Assembly (NCBI GenBank): GCA_036897095.1
Contig: JAYMSP010000019.1
Location: 55,316 to 119,315 of the forward strand
Direction of reading: 5' to 3'
Origin: Plantago elongata
Taxonomy: Eukaryota; Streptophyta; Magnoliopsida; Lamiales; Plantaginaceae
DNA length: 64,000 nt
The translations under genes were made by a program, and so were the position numbers. The notes beneath the pieces are model-generated. The model ran no database searches, was not told the origin of the DNA, and was given only the letters and a program-made list of their open reading frames with translations. Positions 12,048-22,659 of the stretch are shown piece by piece; position 1 is the stretch's first letter; the number at the start of each line of letters is the position of its first letter.

Positions 12048-14654
12048 ATGGCTACCGCATATGCAGCCCTTGTTTCTCTGATGAACGTACTTACCCGATT
12101 TCAACATCCCTCTTGTCCTGTTTCTTTTGACCAACCACTAATACAGTCTCTGTTGTCGAAAGTCAACTCCTTGGTTGATTTTCTTGAGCCATTTTCTCAA
12201 AGAACAAGTCTTAATTTACTGCAAAAAATTGTTGATGCTGCTTTTGCAGCAGAAGACTTGATCGAGTCCTATTATGTGGATCAAGTTCTTGAAAGATCCA
12301 CTAGCAGCAGAGACAAACAATATGATTTTTTATGTCAGGACCTGGAGAAAACTATTCATGGAATGGATCTCATCCTCATGGAAGTTAAAGAGATGAATGA
12401 TGAAGCGGATCAACTCCCGGTGCCGGAATGCTCCCTGCACGGTTCCGCCTTGCCTCTGAGTGGAACAGCTAAGATGGTGGGATTTGATGAGTACCTGCTT
12501 CAATTGATGGATGAGCTTACCTCAAGTAAGTCAAGTCGTCAAGTTATCCCAGTAGTTGGCATGGGAGGCATCGGTAAGACCACTCTTGCTAGAAATGTTT
12601 ACAATCATTCATATATTAGGCATCATTTTCACATTCGAGCTTGGGCAACAATATCACAAGATTATAATGTTGAAAAAATTCTTCGTGTCCTTTTACATGA
12701 TATGCATGTTGATGTAGCCGGATACAATGGAAGTGAGTTGGGGGAACAATTATACAAGGCTTTGTCTGGTAGAAAATATCTCATTGTATTGGACGATATT
12801 TGGGATACCCTGGCATGGGTTCAGATTAAGATGTTCTTTCCTAACAATTGTAATGGAAGTAGATTCTTATTAACTACTAGGCTTTCTAATGTTGCACTCG
12901 AGGTTGGCTCATGTAGTCCTCATGAAATTAAACTTCTGGATGATAATGAAAGTTGGAAGTTACTTTCTGAAACTGTGTTTGGGGAAGAAGTTTGCCCCTC
13001 TGAATTGAAGAAATGTGGAGAGAAGATCGCCAAAAGCTGCAAAGGGCTTCCTCTAGCAATAGTGGTTGTTGGTGGGCTCCTTAAAATGTCCGAAAAGACA
13101 TTACAGCATTGGGAGAATGTTGCTGAAAATACCAATTCCTTCATAAAAAGTGTAGAGAATGATGGGCACTGCATGGAGATATTTTCTTTGAGTTACAACC
13201 ATTTGCCTACTCATTTGAAGCCATGTTTTCTTTATATGGCAACATTCGAAGAAGACAATGACATCAGTGTTTTTTCTCTCACCAACCTATGGGCTGCTGA
13301 TGGATTCTTAAGACCAACGAAGGGTAGAACTTTGGAAGAAATTGCATTGGAGTATCTGAATGATTTTGTCAATAGAAATCTTATCATGGTCACTCGCCGA
13401 GGTTCAACTGGAAAAATATCGAGTTGCAATTTCCATGATTTGTTAAGGGAGTTTTGCTCCGGAGAAGCTCAAAAAGAAGGATTTCTTTGTCATCTGAAGA
13501 AGGATATGCCGTTTGGATCTGAACGTCGTTTAGTTTGTAATCAACATAAAGGTGGATTTCATGCATTTCCATCCATGCCCCTTGCCCGTTCTTTGATTTG
13601 CGGCTTCGATGACATAGACTTCACCTCTTGCAGGTTATTACGAGTACTTATTGTGTCCACTTTAAATATGAATATTCGGGGTCTTGTCAATTTAAGATAC
13701 CTTGCCTGTCAAGTTGATGCTGACTCTGATGTCTCAAGGGTTTTCCATTCAGTGTCCTTATTCTGGAATCTCGAGACCTTGCTTCTTTTCAGGCGTTATG
13801 AAACATTAACACTACCACCTGAGTTTTGGGAGTTGGCAAATCTTAGGCATTTCATATCTGAGTTGATAACTTATTTGCCAGACCCAACAAATGCCCCAGC
13901 CAATTGTGTCCTTGACAGTCTAGAAACTCTTTCTAACATTAGAAACTTCAATTGTAGCGATGAGGTACTCAACAAGATTCCAAATTTGAAAACGTTGCAG
14001 ACGACATACTTCTTGGGCTCCTCTGAGTATATGGAAGACCATTCATATCAATTCTCCAATCTGGCTCGTCTTCCTAAACTTGAAGAACTATCATGTTATT
14101 TCAAGAGCAATGGAAGAAATCACACCAGCGTTTTTGTTGAGCCGAAGAATCTAACATTTGCACCCAACCTAAGAGCGTTGGCCTTGAATGGGTGTTATAT
14201 TCCTTGGGAGAATATGACAATTGTTGGTTCATTACCCAAGCTCGTAGAGCTCATACTAGAAGATAATGCGTTCTATGGCGATGAGTGGAACTCAACTGAA
14301 GGAGACTTTCAATGCCTGAAACAATTGTCAATAGACTGCTGCCATCTGAGGATCTGGAAGGCAGAGAGTTCCCATTTCCCCAGACTCGAAAATTTGAGCC
14401 TTTCAGACGTGGACTTGGAGAAGATCCCTTTGGATATTGGGGATATTGTATTTCTTCAAACAATATCGTTGGATACCATGAATTTGGCTCTTGTTCTTTC
14501 AGCAAAAGAGATCCAGGATGAACGACAGAACCAGGGAGGTGATGTCCTTCATATTAGTTGTAGATACAATGGAAAACCAGAGGACTTAGCAGTATTTGAG
14601 GATTTTTTTAGTGATAACCCCAATTTTTTTCATCACTTCAGGGTGAGTTTATAA
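12048..14654 (+). CDS. CC-NB-ARC-LRR resistance protein, R1-like
   Basis: A single long exon of 868 codons. In order: N-terminal coiled-coil/Rx-N-like domain with an EDVID-type motif AAEDLIES (about 67-74); P-loop GMGGIGKTTLA (171-181); kinase-2 LIVLDDIWD (245-253); RNBS-B GSRFLLTTR; GLPLA (about 333-337); an MHD-equivalent FHDLL (about 462); then irregular leucine-rich repeats to the C terminus. The MHD position reads FHD, within normal variation. The family (late-blight R1 homologues) senses pathogen effectors and triggers hypersensitive death. All ATP-binding motifs are intact, so it looks functional. The unspliced end is ...HFRVSL; an alternative last exon is listed separately. No integrated decoy domain and no neighbouring NLR in this window. 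Confidence 0.93.
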   Translation: MATAYAALVSLMNVLTRFQHPSCPVSFDQPLIQSLLSKVNSLVDFLEPFSQRTSLNLLQKIVDAAFAAEDLIESYYVDQVLERSTSSRDKQYDFLCQDLEKTIHGMDLILMEVKEMNDEADQLPVPECSLHGSALPLSGTAKMVGFDEYLLQLMDELTSSKSSRQVIPVVGMGGIGKTTLARNVYNHSYIRHHFHIRAWATISQDYNVEKILRVLLHDMHVDVAGYNGSELGEQLYKALSGRKYLIVLDDIWDTLAWVQIKMFFPNNCNGSRFLLTTRLSNVALEVGSCSPHEIKLLDDNESWKLLSETVFGEEVCPSELKKCGEKIAKSCKGLPLAIVVVGGLLKMSEKTLQHWENVAENTNSFIKSVENDGHCMEIFSLSYNHLPTHLKPCFLYMATFEEDNDISVFSLTNLWAADGFLRPTKGRTLEEIALEYLNDFVNRNLIMVTRRGSTGKISSCNFHDLLREFCSGEAQKEGFLCHLKKDMPFGSERRLVCNQHKGGFHAFPSMPLARSLICGFDDIDFTSCRLLRVLIVSTLNMNIRGLVNLRYLACQVDADSDVSRVFHSVSLFWNLETLLLFRRYETLTLPPEFWELANLRHFISELITYLPDPTNAPANCVLDSLETLSNIRNFNCSDEVLNKIPNLKTLQTTYFLGSSEYMEDHSYQFSNLARLPKLEELSCYFKSNGRNHTSVFVEPKNLTFAPNLRALALNGCYIPWENMTIVGSLPKLVELILEDNAFYGDEWNSTEGDFQCLKQLSIDCCHLRIWKAESSHFPRLENLSLSDVDLEKIPLDIGDIVFLQTISLDTMNLALVLSAKEIQDERQNQGGDVLHISCRYNGKPEDLAVFEDFFSDNPNFFHHFRVSL

Positions 14655-14818
14655 TTATCAGGTTTTACTCATATTTGTAAACAGTATCGGTCTCTATATT
14701 TGAAACTGACTTTGACATTTTTCTTTTGTAAAAACTATTTGTTGTCTCTCTTCAGCTTTCACACGCGCTTGTGCTTGATTCAAAAGATGAAGGGGATACG
14801 GAAAACGTCGAGGATTAA
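14643..14818 (+). other. Possible alternative last intron and exon of the NLR
   Basis: AGG|GTGAGT at 14643 is a strong donor sitting 12 bases before the stop codon. A TC-rich tract ends in TTCAG at 14755. Splicing would replace VSL-stop with 20 new residues (14756-14815) containing DSKDEGDTENVED and a stop at 14816. Frame and phase are maintained. The acidic tail is unlike an LRR cap, so I cannot tell whether it is coding or 3' UTR. Confidence 0.45.
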
Positions 14819-15791
14819 CAGTTACAGGGAAATGTTAAGACCGGCTTGCAGATGCAATCAAGAAGCTAAGGGAGATAATCTGAAGGTAACATTGAGTAAG
14901 TAAAGAACTACTCACCCCTATTTTGTTTGAGAAACACAAAATATTCCAAGTGCCCCTTAATATATTTTGACTCCACAAAAACTCTGAAAGAAAGGAGGTT
15001 ATCTGCGATTTCTAATCATATTGACATACAAAATTATCTGAGTGAACAATTGGTTGTCATTAGTCCTTGCATGTCACTGTTGTTTTTCACTATGATGGAG
15101 AAAGAGGCATGGTCATTTAAAATTTGTAATTGCAGGAATATTTTTGGAACATGAACAAAACAACAGTGAGATCTGGTTGTGTGGCTGCAACATTTCCTTC
15201 TCACCGCGTGTTCTGTTGGAGCAGAAGTACGAGTTCCTGTAGAAAAATAAATCTTCTGAACTGATTGCATCCTCTGCCAGTTTCACCAAAATGTTGATGG
15301 TTTTCCTCTTTGTGCCATTCATCTAGTTGATATAAAATGCCTATTCGAACAGTTTCTGTTTTATGAAGGAAGTGTAATACAGAGTTTAATACCTCTCTAT
15401 GTGATCCATCAACTTGTTCTGAAGCTGTGTACAATTTCTTTCTGTTGGGTATTTGAAGCTTACAGGTTACTGATTATCCGATTCGATCCAATCCAATCGG
15501 TATGCACAAAATACTTACGCCAATTTTCTCTTTTCCTTTGCAATAAACATTTTCTTTTATTCCATTTTCAGTTCTCATTCCTTTATATTTCTTCCAAATC
15601 CTTGTCAATAAATGTAATTCGGTTCTTTAAGTATTTTGATCCAGACCATATATCACATCAATATCATATAAATGGAGACTCATGATCATCGTTACATGTT
15701 TGCTAATAACGCATAATAAAACCTGAGAAAAAATATATCGCTCAAGCCAAATTTTCCGTTGATTATATGACTTTTGAAGAATATTTAATTT
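14819..15791. other. Intergenic, nothing recognised
   Basis: 3' flank of the NLR gene. Short open frames occur on both strands but have no coding character. No RNA gene seen. Confidence 0.5.
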
Positions 15792-15950
15792 GTGGCTGTT
15801 TGGATGTACATTTGAATGGGCATTTGGATGGATTTTGGTGAAAATTGTGTTTGGATGGACATTTGAGTGGGGTATTTTAAGTGTATTTTAGGCCAAATCA
15901 CTGTTCATCGAGTTAAATGGGGATATTCAAATCCCCATCCAAACACCCCC
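15792..15950. mobile_element. MITE-like element with TTTGGATG-type inverted ends
   Basis: The left end GTGGCTGTTTGGATG matches the inverse of the right end (CATCCAAACACCCCC), and the inverted similarity extends for about 23 bases. The element is about 159 bp and AT-rich inside, with no coding capacity. It lies about 160 bp upstream of the first P1BS site of SPX3. Confidence 0.6.
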
Positions 15951-16111
15951 AGTTATCTACTCGTATTCAAAGGTTGGCACGTTTAAAACTTCGGGGTCCA
16001 TAAGATTTACTATATGGTTCTAAAATTAATTGCACCCCACCTATTGTAAAAATAACTTCCGAAAGTGGTTGTGACAACTCAGAGAAAAGGAAAAAAGGGT
16101 TATAATTCTAA

Positions 16112-16119
16112 GCATATTC
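16112..16119. promoter_or_regulatory. P1BS (PHR1-binding) site 1
   Basis: GCATATTC fits GNATATNC, the palindromic PHR1 site, 301 bp upstream of the SPX3 ATG. Confidence 0.7.
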
Positions 16120-16184
16120 CTACTAACTCACACCTAATTTGTATATAGAATTCTCAATTCTATATGAAAATGGTAAAAATCAAA

Positions 16185-16192
16185 GAATATGC
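16185..16192. promoter_or_regulatory. P1BS (PHR1-binding) site 2
   Basis: GAATATGC fits GNATATNC, 228 bp upstream of the SPX3 ATG. Confidence 0.75.
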
Positions 16193-16241
16193 CATGAGAA
16201 TTCTATCGCTTCAAATGTCATCTTTGTTGTGCCTTTAAGAA

Positions 16242-16249
16242 GCATATGC
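16242..16249. promoter_or_regulatory. P1BS (PHR1-binding) site 3
   Basis: GCATATGC, a perfect palindromic GNATATNC, only 25 bases before the TATA box. It is the best placed of the three promoter sites. Confidence 0.8.
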
Positions 16250-16273
16250 TGTCAAAATATTCTATCTTCTACT

Positions 16274-16280
16274 TATAAAA
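16274..16280 (+). promoter_or_regulatory. TATA box of SPX3
   Basis: TATAAAA, 133 bases upstream of the start codon, predicting transcription start near 16305 and a 5' UTR of about 100 bases. Confidence 0.65.
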
Positions 16281-16412
16281 CCCTCTAAGCTCAATTACCA
16301 ACTCCTTCCGTTACGCACACTTCTCACAATTTCCATGCCCTATAGTCTTATATACATTTAGAAAACTCTTTGGTCCCACCTATCGTGAGCATCGTATAAT
16401 TTAGTCGATTCG

Positions 16413-17708
16413 ATGAAGTTTGGTAAGAGATTGAAGCAACAGATTGAGCAGAGTTTGCCCGGTTGGTGCGACAAGTACTTGTCGTACAAGGAGTTGAAGA
16501 AGCTCGTGAAGCTGATCGCATCGGCTCCTGTCATGACGACTGGATCGCTTGAGTTCGGCAAGACGGAGGCCGAATTCGTCTACTTGTTGAACAATGAGAT
16601 CGAGAAGTTTAATGCTTTCTTCATGGAACAAGAAGAGGATTTCATTATCCGTCACAAGGTATTTAACTTTGTTCAGTTTTTAATTTCTTCACTGGCATAG
16701 GTATTTGTCAAAAATGTTTCAAAATATATGACTTTATCTGCTTACAAAATCGGATAATATTAAAATTAAGAGTCAACGGATTTGGTCATAGTCATTTTTC
16801 TCAACAAATGTGTAGTCGTAAGTGATCATAGGAGAAGTTCTATAATTCTATTGACTGGAAAAGGCACCGTTGAAGGAATATGCTTTTTAATTTTGGGAGA
16901 CATGTAGCCCAGTTTTATGTACGAGAGTGATTAATTTTGTCACACCATGTACTTGATCAAATCATATCTAATATCTTTATTCCATGATTATTTAGCTTTT
17001 TTGGTGCCTTATCGTCTTACTCTTATCCCACTTTTAGGATTGGGTAGTTAAAGTTTTTGATTGGACTTATAAAAGAATCCGACTTAAAATAATCTACGAG
17101 TTTAATTTTTTGAATGGATCAAGTCGTGTAAAATACATGATAAACGAAGTTAATTGTTTAATCCGATGCAGGAATTGCCACATCGAATACAAAAGGCCAT
17201 TGATACATGGGGACCAAATGCTACACATCCATCAGAGGTTGAGTACAAAGAGGAAATGGCAAAGATTAGAGAAGACATCATCAATTTCCATGGAGAAATG
17301 ATTCTCCTAATGAACTACGGCAATGTCAATTACATAGGGTTGGCCAAGATACTGAAGAAATACGACAAGAGAACCGGTGGAGTTTTACGACTACCATTCA
17401 TCGAAAAAGTCTTAAAGCAACCATTCTTCACAACTGACTTAATCTCGAAACTTGTCAAGGAATGTGAAACAACCATAGACTTGGTGTTCCCTCTAGCGGG
17501 AGTCACCGGGAAGTTTCAGTTGTCGTCGGATGCAGTGGCACCACCGATAGGAGTGTTCAGGAACACATTGGCTGCTCTTTTGACAATGCAAGAGATGAGG
17601 AAAGGGAGCTCTACTTATAGTCACTTTTCTCTTCCACCACTGGATATTTCGGATTCGGACATATTCAAGTCGTCCTTGCAACATCTTTCTCCCATACAAA
17701 TAACGTGA
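16413..17708 (+). CDS. SPX3: SPX-domain protein SPX3
   Basis: Two exons, 16413-16658 and 17172-17708, encode 260 residues. The protein starts MKFGKRLKQQIEQSLPGW and contains the basic inositol-pyrophosphate-binding helix KILKKYDKRTGG (about 141-152). The end, with FRNTLAALLTMQEMRKGSSTY and LPPLDISDSD, matches what I recall of SPX3 rather than SPX1, SPX2 or SPX4. SPX proteins bind inositol pyrophosphates when phosphate is sufficient and sequester PHR transcription factors; SPX3 itself is phosphate-starvation induced. Three P1BS sites upstream and one in the intron agree with that feedback. There is no EXS, MFS or RING domain, so this is the stand-alone SPX class. Confidence 0.93.
16876..16883. 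promoter_or_regulatory. P1BS-like site in the SPX3 intron
   Basis: GAATATGC, identical to promoter site 2, inside the 513-bp intron. It could act as an intronic PHR1 site or be chance. Confidence 0.45.
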
Positions 17709-18507
17709 GGAATTGAATAATAGTATGTTGTTTCACTAACAACAATCTAAGCCTTGATGTAGTAATTAGCAAAGTGAAGATGATATCGTATGTAGTGTAA
17801 GAGTACTTTTCGTGTTGTTTTGTATGATTGAGAATGTGAGTTATAGCTATTTATGCCTCGGAGGAGAGCTATAAGATTTGAAGTTAATTCAGGGTTAATT
17901 ATTTGTATACTCGGCTTAACTATGAGTGAAATTTTGATTCCGAGTTCCGACCATGAATGTGTGTGGACCGTGGACTCATGTTGCTTTGAACCACTTTGAA
18001 GCAAATGGACCCGTCACCCATATTGACCTTGTATCCATGTCGAATTTCATTTTCCCCTACGTTAACATTCATTTTAAATGTCTAGATCAAAATTTATTTT
18101 ATATTTTAGTTTCTTCCAAGACGACAACACTATATTCGAATAAAATAACACTGCATTTTTAAAAAAATAGTGAAAACATCTAAAAATATAAAATAAAAAA
18201 TTGGGTTAAAATTAAAATTGATCGATAAAAAATAAGAATTACTAATTGATTGGTATATAATTTGATTGGTCGTTTTCAATTAAAATTGAATATTTTGTGT
18301 GTAAAAAATTCAATTTGAATGGGAGATGGCCGCTCCTGTGGTAGGAGGCCTAATACTAATACTGTAGTAGTCACGTGACGTCCTGAAAACTGCATCGTTT
18401 GAGCAGAGTGAAGCCGTCGTCCCATAGTAGAGAGACTTGATTGAATCCAATTTGTTACATCGATCAAATTGAAACCAATCGATCTGTTCCTCTGAATAAT
18501 TATTCAG
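17709..18507. other. Intergenic, then probable 5' leader exon of the next gene
   Basis: 17709-18300 holds the SPX3 3' UTR and AT-rich DNA. From about 18330 the base composition rises and ends at a donor (TATTCAG|GTAATC, 18507/18508). This fits a noncoding first exon for the membrane-protein gene at 19672. The transcription start cannot be fixed. Confidence 0.45.
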
Positions 18508-19645
18508 GTAATCAATCCCTTTCAATTCAATTCATCAATTTCATAGCTTCTTTCCTGTTTTACTCTCTGCTCAGTGTTCATCTTATGCACAATTCTGAAT
18601 TTCATTAACTATCACGTTGTTACGAAATGAAGGAATCAACTCTACTTGATATCAGTTTGATACTGTGCTTATCGAAAAATTACCTGTTGACATGGTTTGA
18701 AAACAAGCTTTATTAAGCTTGATCGAATTAATTTGCACTAGAGGTTGGTTTTTCTTTTTGACAATATGTTTGGCCAAGTTCTGCTACTGATTTAAAAAAG
18801 ATTATCGATGAACTATAGGTGAGTGGTCGATTGGAATGAGAGTAAGCGGTTGTATCACTGTGCTAAGCATGTGTGTAGGCTTTTGGTACCCTAGGTTTGA
18901 TCATATCTTATTTTGTAAGAGAGGTTTGATTAGGTTTTGCTAAATTTTTAACCGGAGAAGGGTGGGTTATAATGCGTCAGGACGCAAGAACATATGGTTA
19001 ATATTTTAAACCTCTCGGCTCTGTTATTTTCTTGTTCATTTATTGTTCTTCATGAATGTGTTTGGATTTTAGACCTGGCCTCTGCTAGAGACTTATTTCT
19101 CAATATCTGGATATGTGTCTTTGGATCTCTATGGCTTTTTTTCCCAATAAAATGTGTCGTTGTGTGCCTTACAAGTGCAACTTGAAAGTAAACTGGATGT
19201 TGAAATGATTTATGGATCTATTAAGCTTGATATTTGATACTTTGTGTTTGCATATACCAATCCAGAAGTTCATTTTTCTTGAGTACTTCAAAATGATTAT
19301 TGAGCGAATTCACTGGAAGAGATAAGTATTAGAAATTGTCGAGGACTTTAAATTTTGGTTTCTTTAATAGTCTTCTTAACATGGTGTCAATACTGGTGAA
19401 GCAAAAAGTGGCATCTTGGGAAATGTTGGTTAAGTGATAAACGGGACAACTTTTTCACGAACTGAATCTTGTCTCTTCTGGTGGAAAATCATTGAAATTT
19501 AGATGTACAATGTAATGTCTCCTGGGGTCCTGTACCTACTCAAATTTCTGGATGGGCACCTTCTATGGTCCAGAGACTATATTCCTGTGGTTTTTAGTGA
19601 CGTCTGTACATTTTTATCTGAAAATTTGTTCGTCTCTGCTCGCAG
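18508..19645 (+). other. Probable 5' UTR intron of the membrane-protein gene
   Basis: Donor GTAATC at 18508 and acceptor CTCGCAG ending 19645, just 26 bases before the ATG at 19672. Nothing coding is seen in between. Confidence 0.45.
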
Positions 19646-19671
19646 GTATTTTTAGCAGTTAGCTACATTTT

Positions 19672-20679
19672 ATGAAGTTACAGATGGTGTACTTGACTTA
19701 TTCTGCATTCAGAACTCAAGTAGTTTCTGCTCCTTCTCCACAACATAAGCACCTGAAGGCTAAAACAGCTCCCAATCTGCTTGGCAATGGCATAAGCAAA
19801 CTTCCATATAGAACTACCAAGCCACTCTATATTCGTCATGCAAGTACGCCTCCTTGGGAATCTGCACCAACTACATATGCTCCTGATGTGGAAACCAAGT
19901 CACTTAGTCAGACTAGCAACATCTTTGAAACCATGGCTTCGTCCGATGAACCATCCGAAATGTCAATAACAAACACCGAACAACTCACGGATGCAACTAA
20001 CCAGCCAGTTGCTCAGTCCCAGTACTTAAAATGGCCTCTATGGCTCCTCGGTCCAGCAATTCTTTTAGCAACGGGAGTGGTACCCACTTTATGGCTGCCA
20101 TTATCATCAATCTTCATTGGTCCCAACATAGCCACTCTTCTTGCTCTCACAGGACTCGACTGCCTTTTCAATATCGGAGCATCTCTCTTTCTCCTAATGG
20201 CAGACTCTACTACTCGTCTAAAAAATAACACTCCCAACATCAGCAGTAAACCTCCTTCGAGTTATCGATTCTGGAACTTGTTTGCAAATATACTTGGCTT
20301 TATCATTCCATTAGCAACTCTCTTTGGTGCTCAAAAAGGGTTCCTCACTCCTCAGCTGCCCTTTATCTCATTTTTAGTCCTATTGGGTCCTTACTTTCTA
20401 CTTCTCTGTGTACAATTGCTCACTGAGATGCTAACCTGGCACTGGGAATCACCGGTATGGCTAGTTACTCCAGTAATTTACGAGGCATACCGGCTGTTGC
20501 AACTGATGCGAGGACTGAAGCTCGGAGTTGAGCTTGCTGCTCCTTCATGGATAGTTCACACAATTAGGGGATTGGTTTGCGGTTGGGTGCTGGTTCTTGG
20601 GGTGCAGCTGATGCGAGTGGCTTGGTACGCTGGATTTACTGCTCGTGCTTCTAAAGCCCATTCTACTGCTTCTGCCTAA
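19672..20679 (+). CDS. Predicted plastid multi-pass membrane protein, function unknown
   Basis: One intronless coding exon of 335 codons; a TAG lies in frame just upstream (19660), so the start is well bounded. The first 95 or so residues are Ser/Thr/Pro-rich and poor in acidic residues at the very N terminus, like a chloroplast transit peptide. Hydrophobic helices follow at about 121-150, 153-177, 200-220, 231-254 and 293-321. Notable pieces are LKWPLWLLGPAILL, an aromatic loop WHWESPVW and EAYRLLQLMRGLKLG. I recall plant-specific unknown proteins with this layout but cannot name a family with confidence. No catalytic motif is visible. Confidence 0.85.
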   Translation: MKLQMVYLTYSAFRTQVVSAPSPQHKHLKAKTAPNLLGNGISKLPYRTTKPLYIRHASTPPWESAPTTYAPDVETKSLSQTSNIFETMASSDEPSEMSITNTEQLTDATNQPVAQSQYLKWPLWLLGPAILLATGVVPTLWLPLSSIFIGPNIATLLALTGLDCLFNIGASLFLLMADSTTRLKNNTPNISSKPPSSYRFWNLFANILGFIIPLATLFGAQKGFLTPQLPFISFLVLLGPYFLLLCVQLLTEMLTWHWESPVWLVTPVIYEAYRLLQLMRGLKLGVELAAPSWIVHTIRGLVCGWVLVLGVQLMRVAWYAGFTARASKAHSTASA

Positions 20680-20889
20680 GATCATTGATGAAAAGTGACG
20701 TTCCATATACTGCCAGCCGCCAGGAGGTGTGTAAATTTAAGAAATGCATGCCTCATATGTAGAATTTGTAAAGCTTAAAGACCACAATTATGTTGTTGCT
20801 GTAGGTCACAATATACTTATCAAATATCAAGATAATTATATTTATATACACTGGCTTGTCACATTACTGACCACTGTTTTGTTTTTCCC

Positions 20890-21350
20890 TTCTTTGGCAA
20901 AATGTGAATGATCTATCTTGTACTGTTCATTTAGTGATCTTGATATGAAAAACTACTGGAATGATTGAATTCTTAGTATGCTGAGTTTCAAATCCGCCAT
21001 TCATGAACTTGAAATAACAGTTGAAATGAATCTGAATACCATGTGAAACCTACCGTTGGAGCAAAAATAACAACTATTGAATATGAAAGCAAGTAAACTC
21101 GATCTAAATGGAAGAAACTAGGGTTTGGACTTTGGAATATCTCTAGAATGAACTCGAATGAGGAATCAACACAATTCTCAGTCATAAATCTCTATTTGCA
21201 CCTTGGTTTCTGTGATTGCAAGCAAACCAAAAAACTGGACCGGTTGGACCATTTAACAGTGAGATTCTTGGCTAGTGGATTTGTAATTGGCCTTTTCAAA
21301 TCGTTTCAGAAATCAGTCTACCACTCGTCCTGTATTAAAAATTTCTTAAA
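20890..21350 (+). repeat. Segmental direct repeat, left copy
   Basis: Shares long diverged blocks, in the same order, with 24230-24740. Examples are AATGAAAAACTACTGGAATG-like at about 20950, TTTCAAATCCGCCATT at about 20986, and GGACCGGTTGGACCAT near 21239. The two copies bracket VAP27 copies A and B, as expected if the block was duplicated together. Confidence 0.75.
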
Positions 21351-21354
21351 ATAT

Positions 21355-21445
21355 AAACAGCGAAGCATATCTTAGTTGGTAAGACACTTCAATTCCAACT
21401 AATATATTGGATTTCAAGTTACCCTTGCCATTTAAAAAATAAAAA
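21355..21445 (+). mobile_element. Possible tRNA-derived SINE fragment
   Basis: TTAGTTGGTAAGAC resembles a Pol III A box and GGATTTCAAGTTACCC a weak B box, followed by an A-rich run. Similar to the better element at 26340, but decayed. Confidence 0.35.
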
Positions 21446-21582
21446 TTCTTGAAATATAAAGAAGATTATAAATAAATGTTAGAGAAAAAATAAATGAAAT
21501 GTTTAGATTAGAACAAAGCCTGAGTTTAGTGAATGACTAATCCAAACAGTCCAAAAATGGTTTGAATCTTGAGCAGCAAAAG

Positions 21583-21723
21583 GAGTTGACTTTGCACAAA
21601 CGAAATCACAAACGCACAAAAGCGTAAGCAGACAAAAACCGTAACAATCGAAAAAGAGTTGACTTTGCACAAACGAAATCACAAACGCACAAAAGTGTAA
21701 GCAGACAAAACCGTAACAATCGG
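21583..21723 (+). repeat. Tandem duplication of about 73 bp in the VAP27 copy A promoter
   Basis: The unit starting GAGTTGACTTTGCACAAACG occurs at 21583 and again at 21656, almost identical. A diverged single version precedes copy C (about 28985-29070). The second unit ends 17 bases before the start codon of copy A. Confidence 0.9.
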
Positions 21724-21739
21724 TGATCACCGTTGAAAG

Positions 21740-22659
21740 ATGAGTCTCGCTGACCTCCTCCAAGTTGACCCTGTCGACACGCTTCAGTTCATATGTGAGT
21801 TTTAAGCCATTCTCTTCTGTGTGTTCTGTGAATTATATAATTTTCTTTTTGTGTAATTTGATTGATACTGTGTGATATTGTTGTATGATTTTGTTCTGAT
21901 TTCGGTGTGCTTGTTTTGAAAGTCGAATTGGAGAAGCAGATCTCATGTTCCATGCAATTGACGAACAAATTGGAGAATCATGTTGCCTTTAAGGTATAAT
22001 ATTAATCAAAGTTTGGTTCTTTTTTAATTTTCAATGTTTCTTCTGAGCAGCGGTTATGGAGAAAGTCTGGTTTTGGGATTAATGCTTTGTATTTCAGTTT
22101 ATGACGACAAATCCGAAAAAATATAGTGTGAGGCCGAATAAGGGTGTTGTGTTGCCACACTCTACATGTGATGTTGTAGGTATGTTTCTTTCTATTTATA
22201 TTAATTATAGATGTAGGTATAGTATGTCTTAAATTTTAGGTGGATTTTGTGTTTTACTATTTTCGTGTAAGATATTAATGAGTTGCAGTTGTTGAAGGTG
22301 GGATTTTTGATATACAAGAGATTAATAAGATATCATGGATTGTGTTGAGTATGATTTTTTTTTTTTCCAGTTACGATGCAAGCTCAAAAGAAGGCTCCAG
22401 CAGGCATGGTTTGTAGGGATAAGTTTCTCCTTCAGTGTACTGTTGTTGATCCCGGACTCTCTGGAAAGTACATTACTAGAGAAATGGTAACTTTGTAAAT
22501 TGTGATGCATTCCCAAAGTATTCGCTTTCGGCACAAGTGAAAGTACGTATAATCTAACATGCTCCATTGGTTTATTAGTTAAGCAAGGATTGGGGAAACC
22601 AAGTTGATGAATACAAATTTGAAGTTGCATATGTTTCACCAGTTCTGGTAAACCTCTAA
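21740..22659 (+). CDS. VAP27-like MSP-only protein, copy A
   Basis: Five exons, 21740-21794, 21923-21993, 22098-22179, 22371-22486 and 22579-22659, join in phase to 134 residues. It starts MSLADLLQVDP and carries a whole MSP (major sperm protein) domain: CSMQLTNKLENHVAFK, TTNPKKYSVRPNKG, and CRDKFLLQ with the DKF lysine retained. Full-length VAP27 uses this domain to hold FFAT-motif partners at the ER membrane. Here translation runs past the usual exon-5 donor into a stop (...YVSPVLVNL), so coiled coil and membrane anchor are missing. Exon 3 begins FMTT where full-length copies have VKTT. Frames and splice sites are intact, so a soluble product is possible; expression is unknown. Confidence 0.72.

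Noticed and set aside
12920-14505. Minus-strand frames inside the NLR gene
   Set aside because: Antisense shadows of the NLR reading frame.
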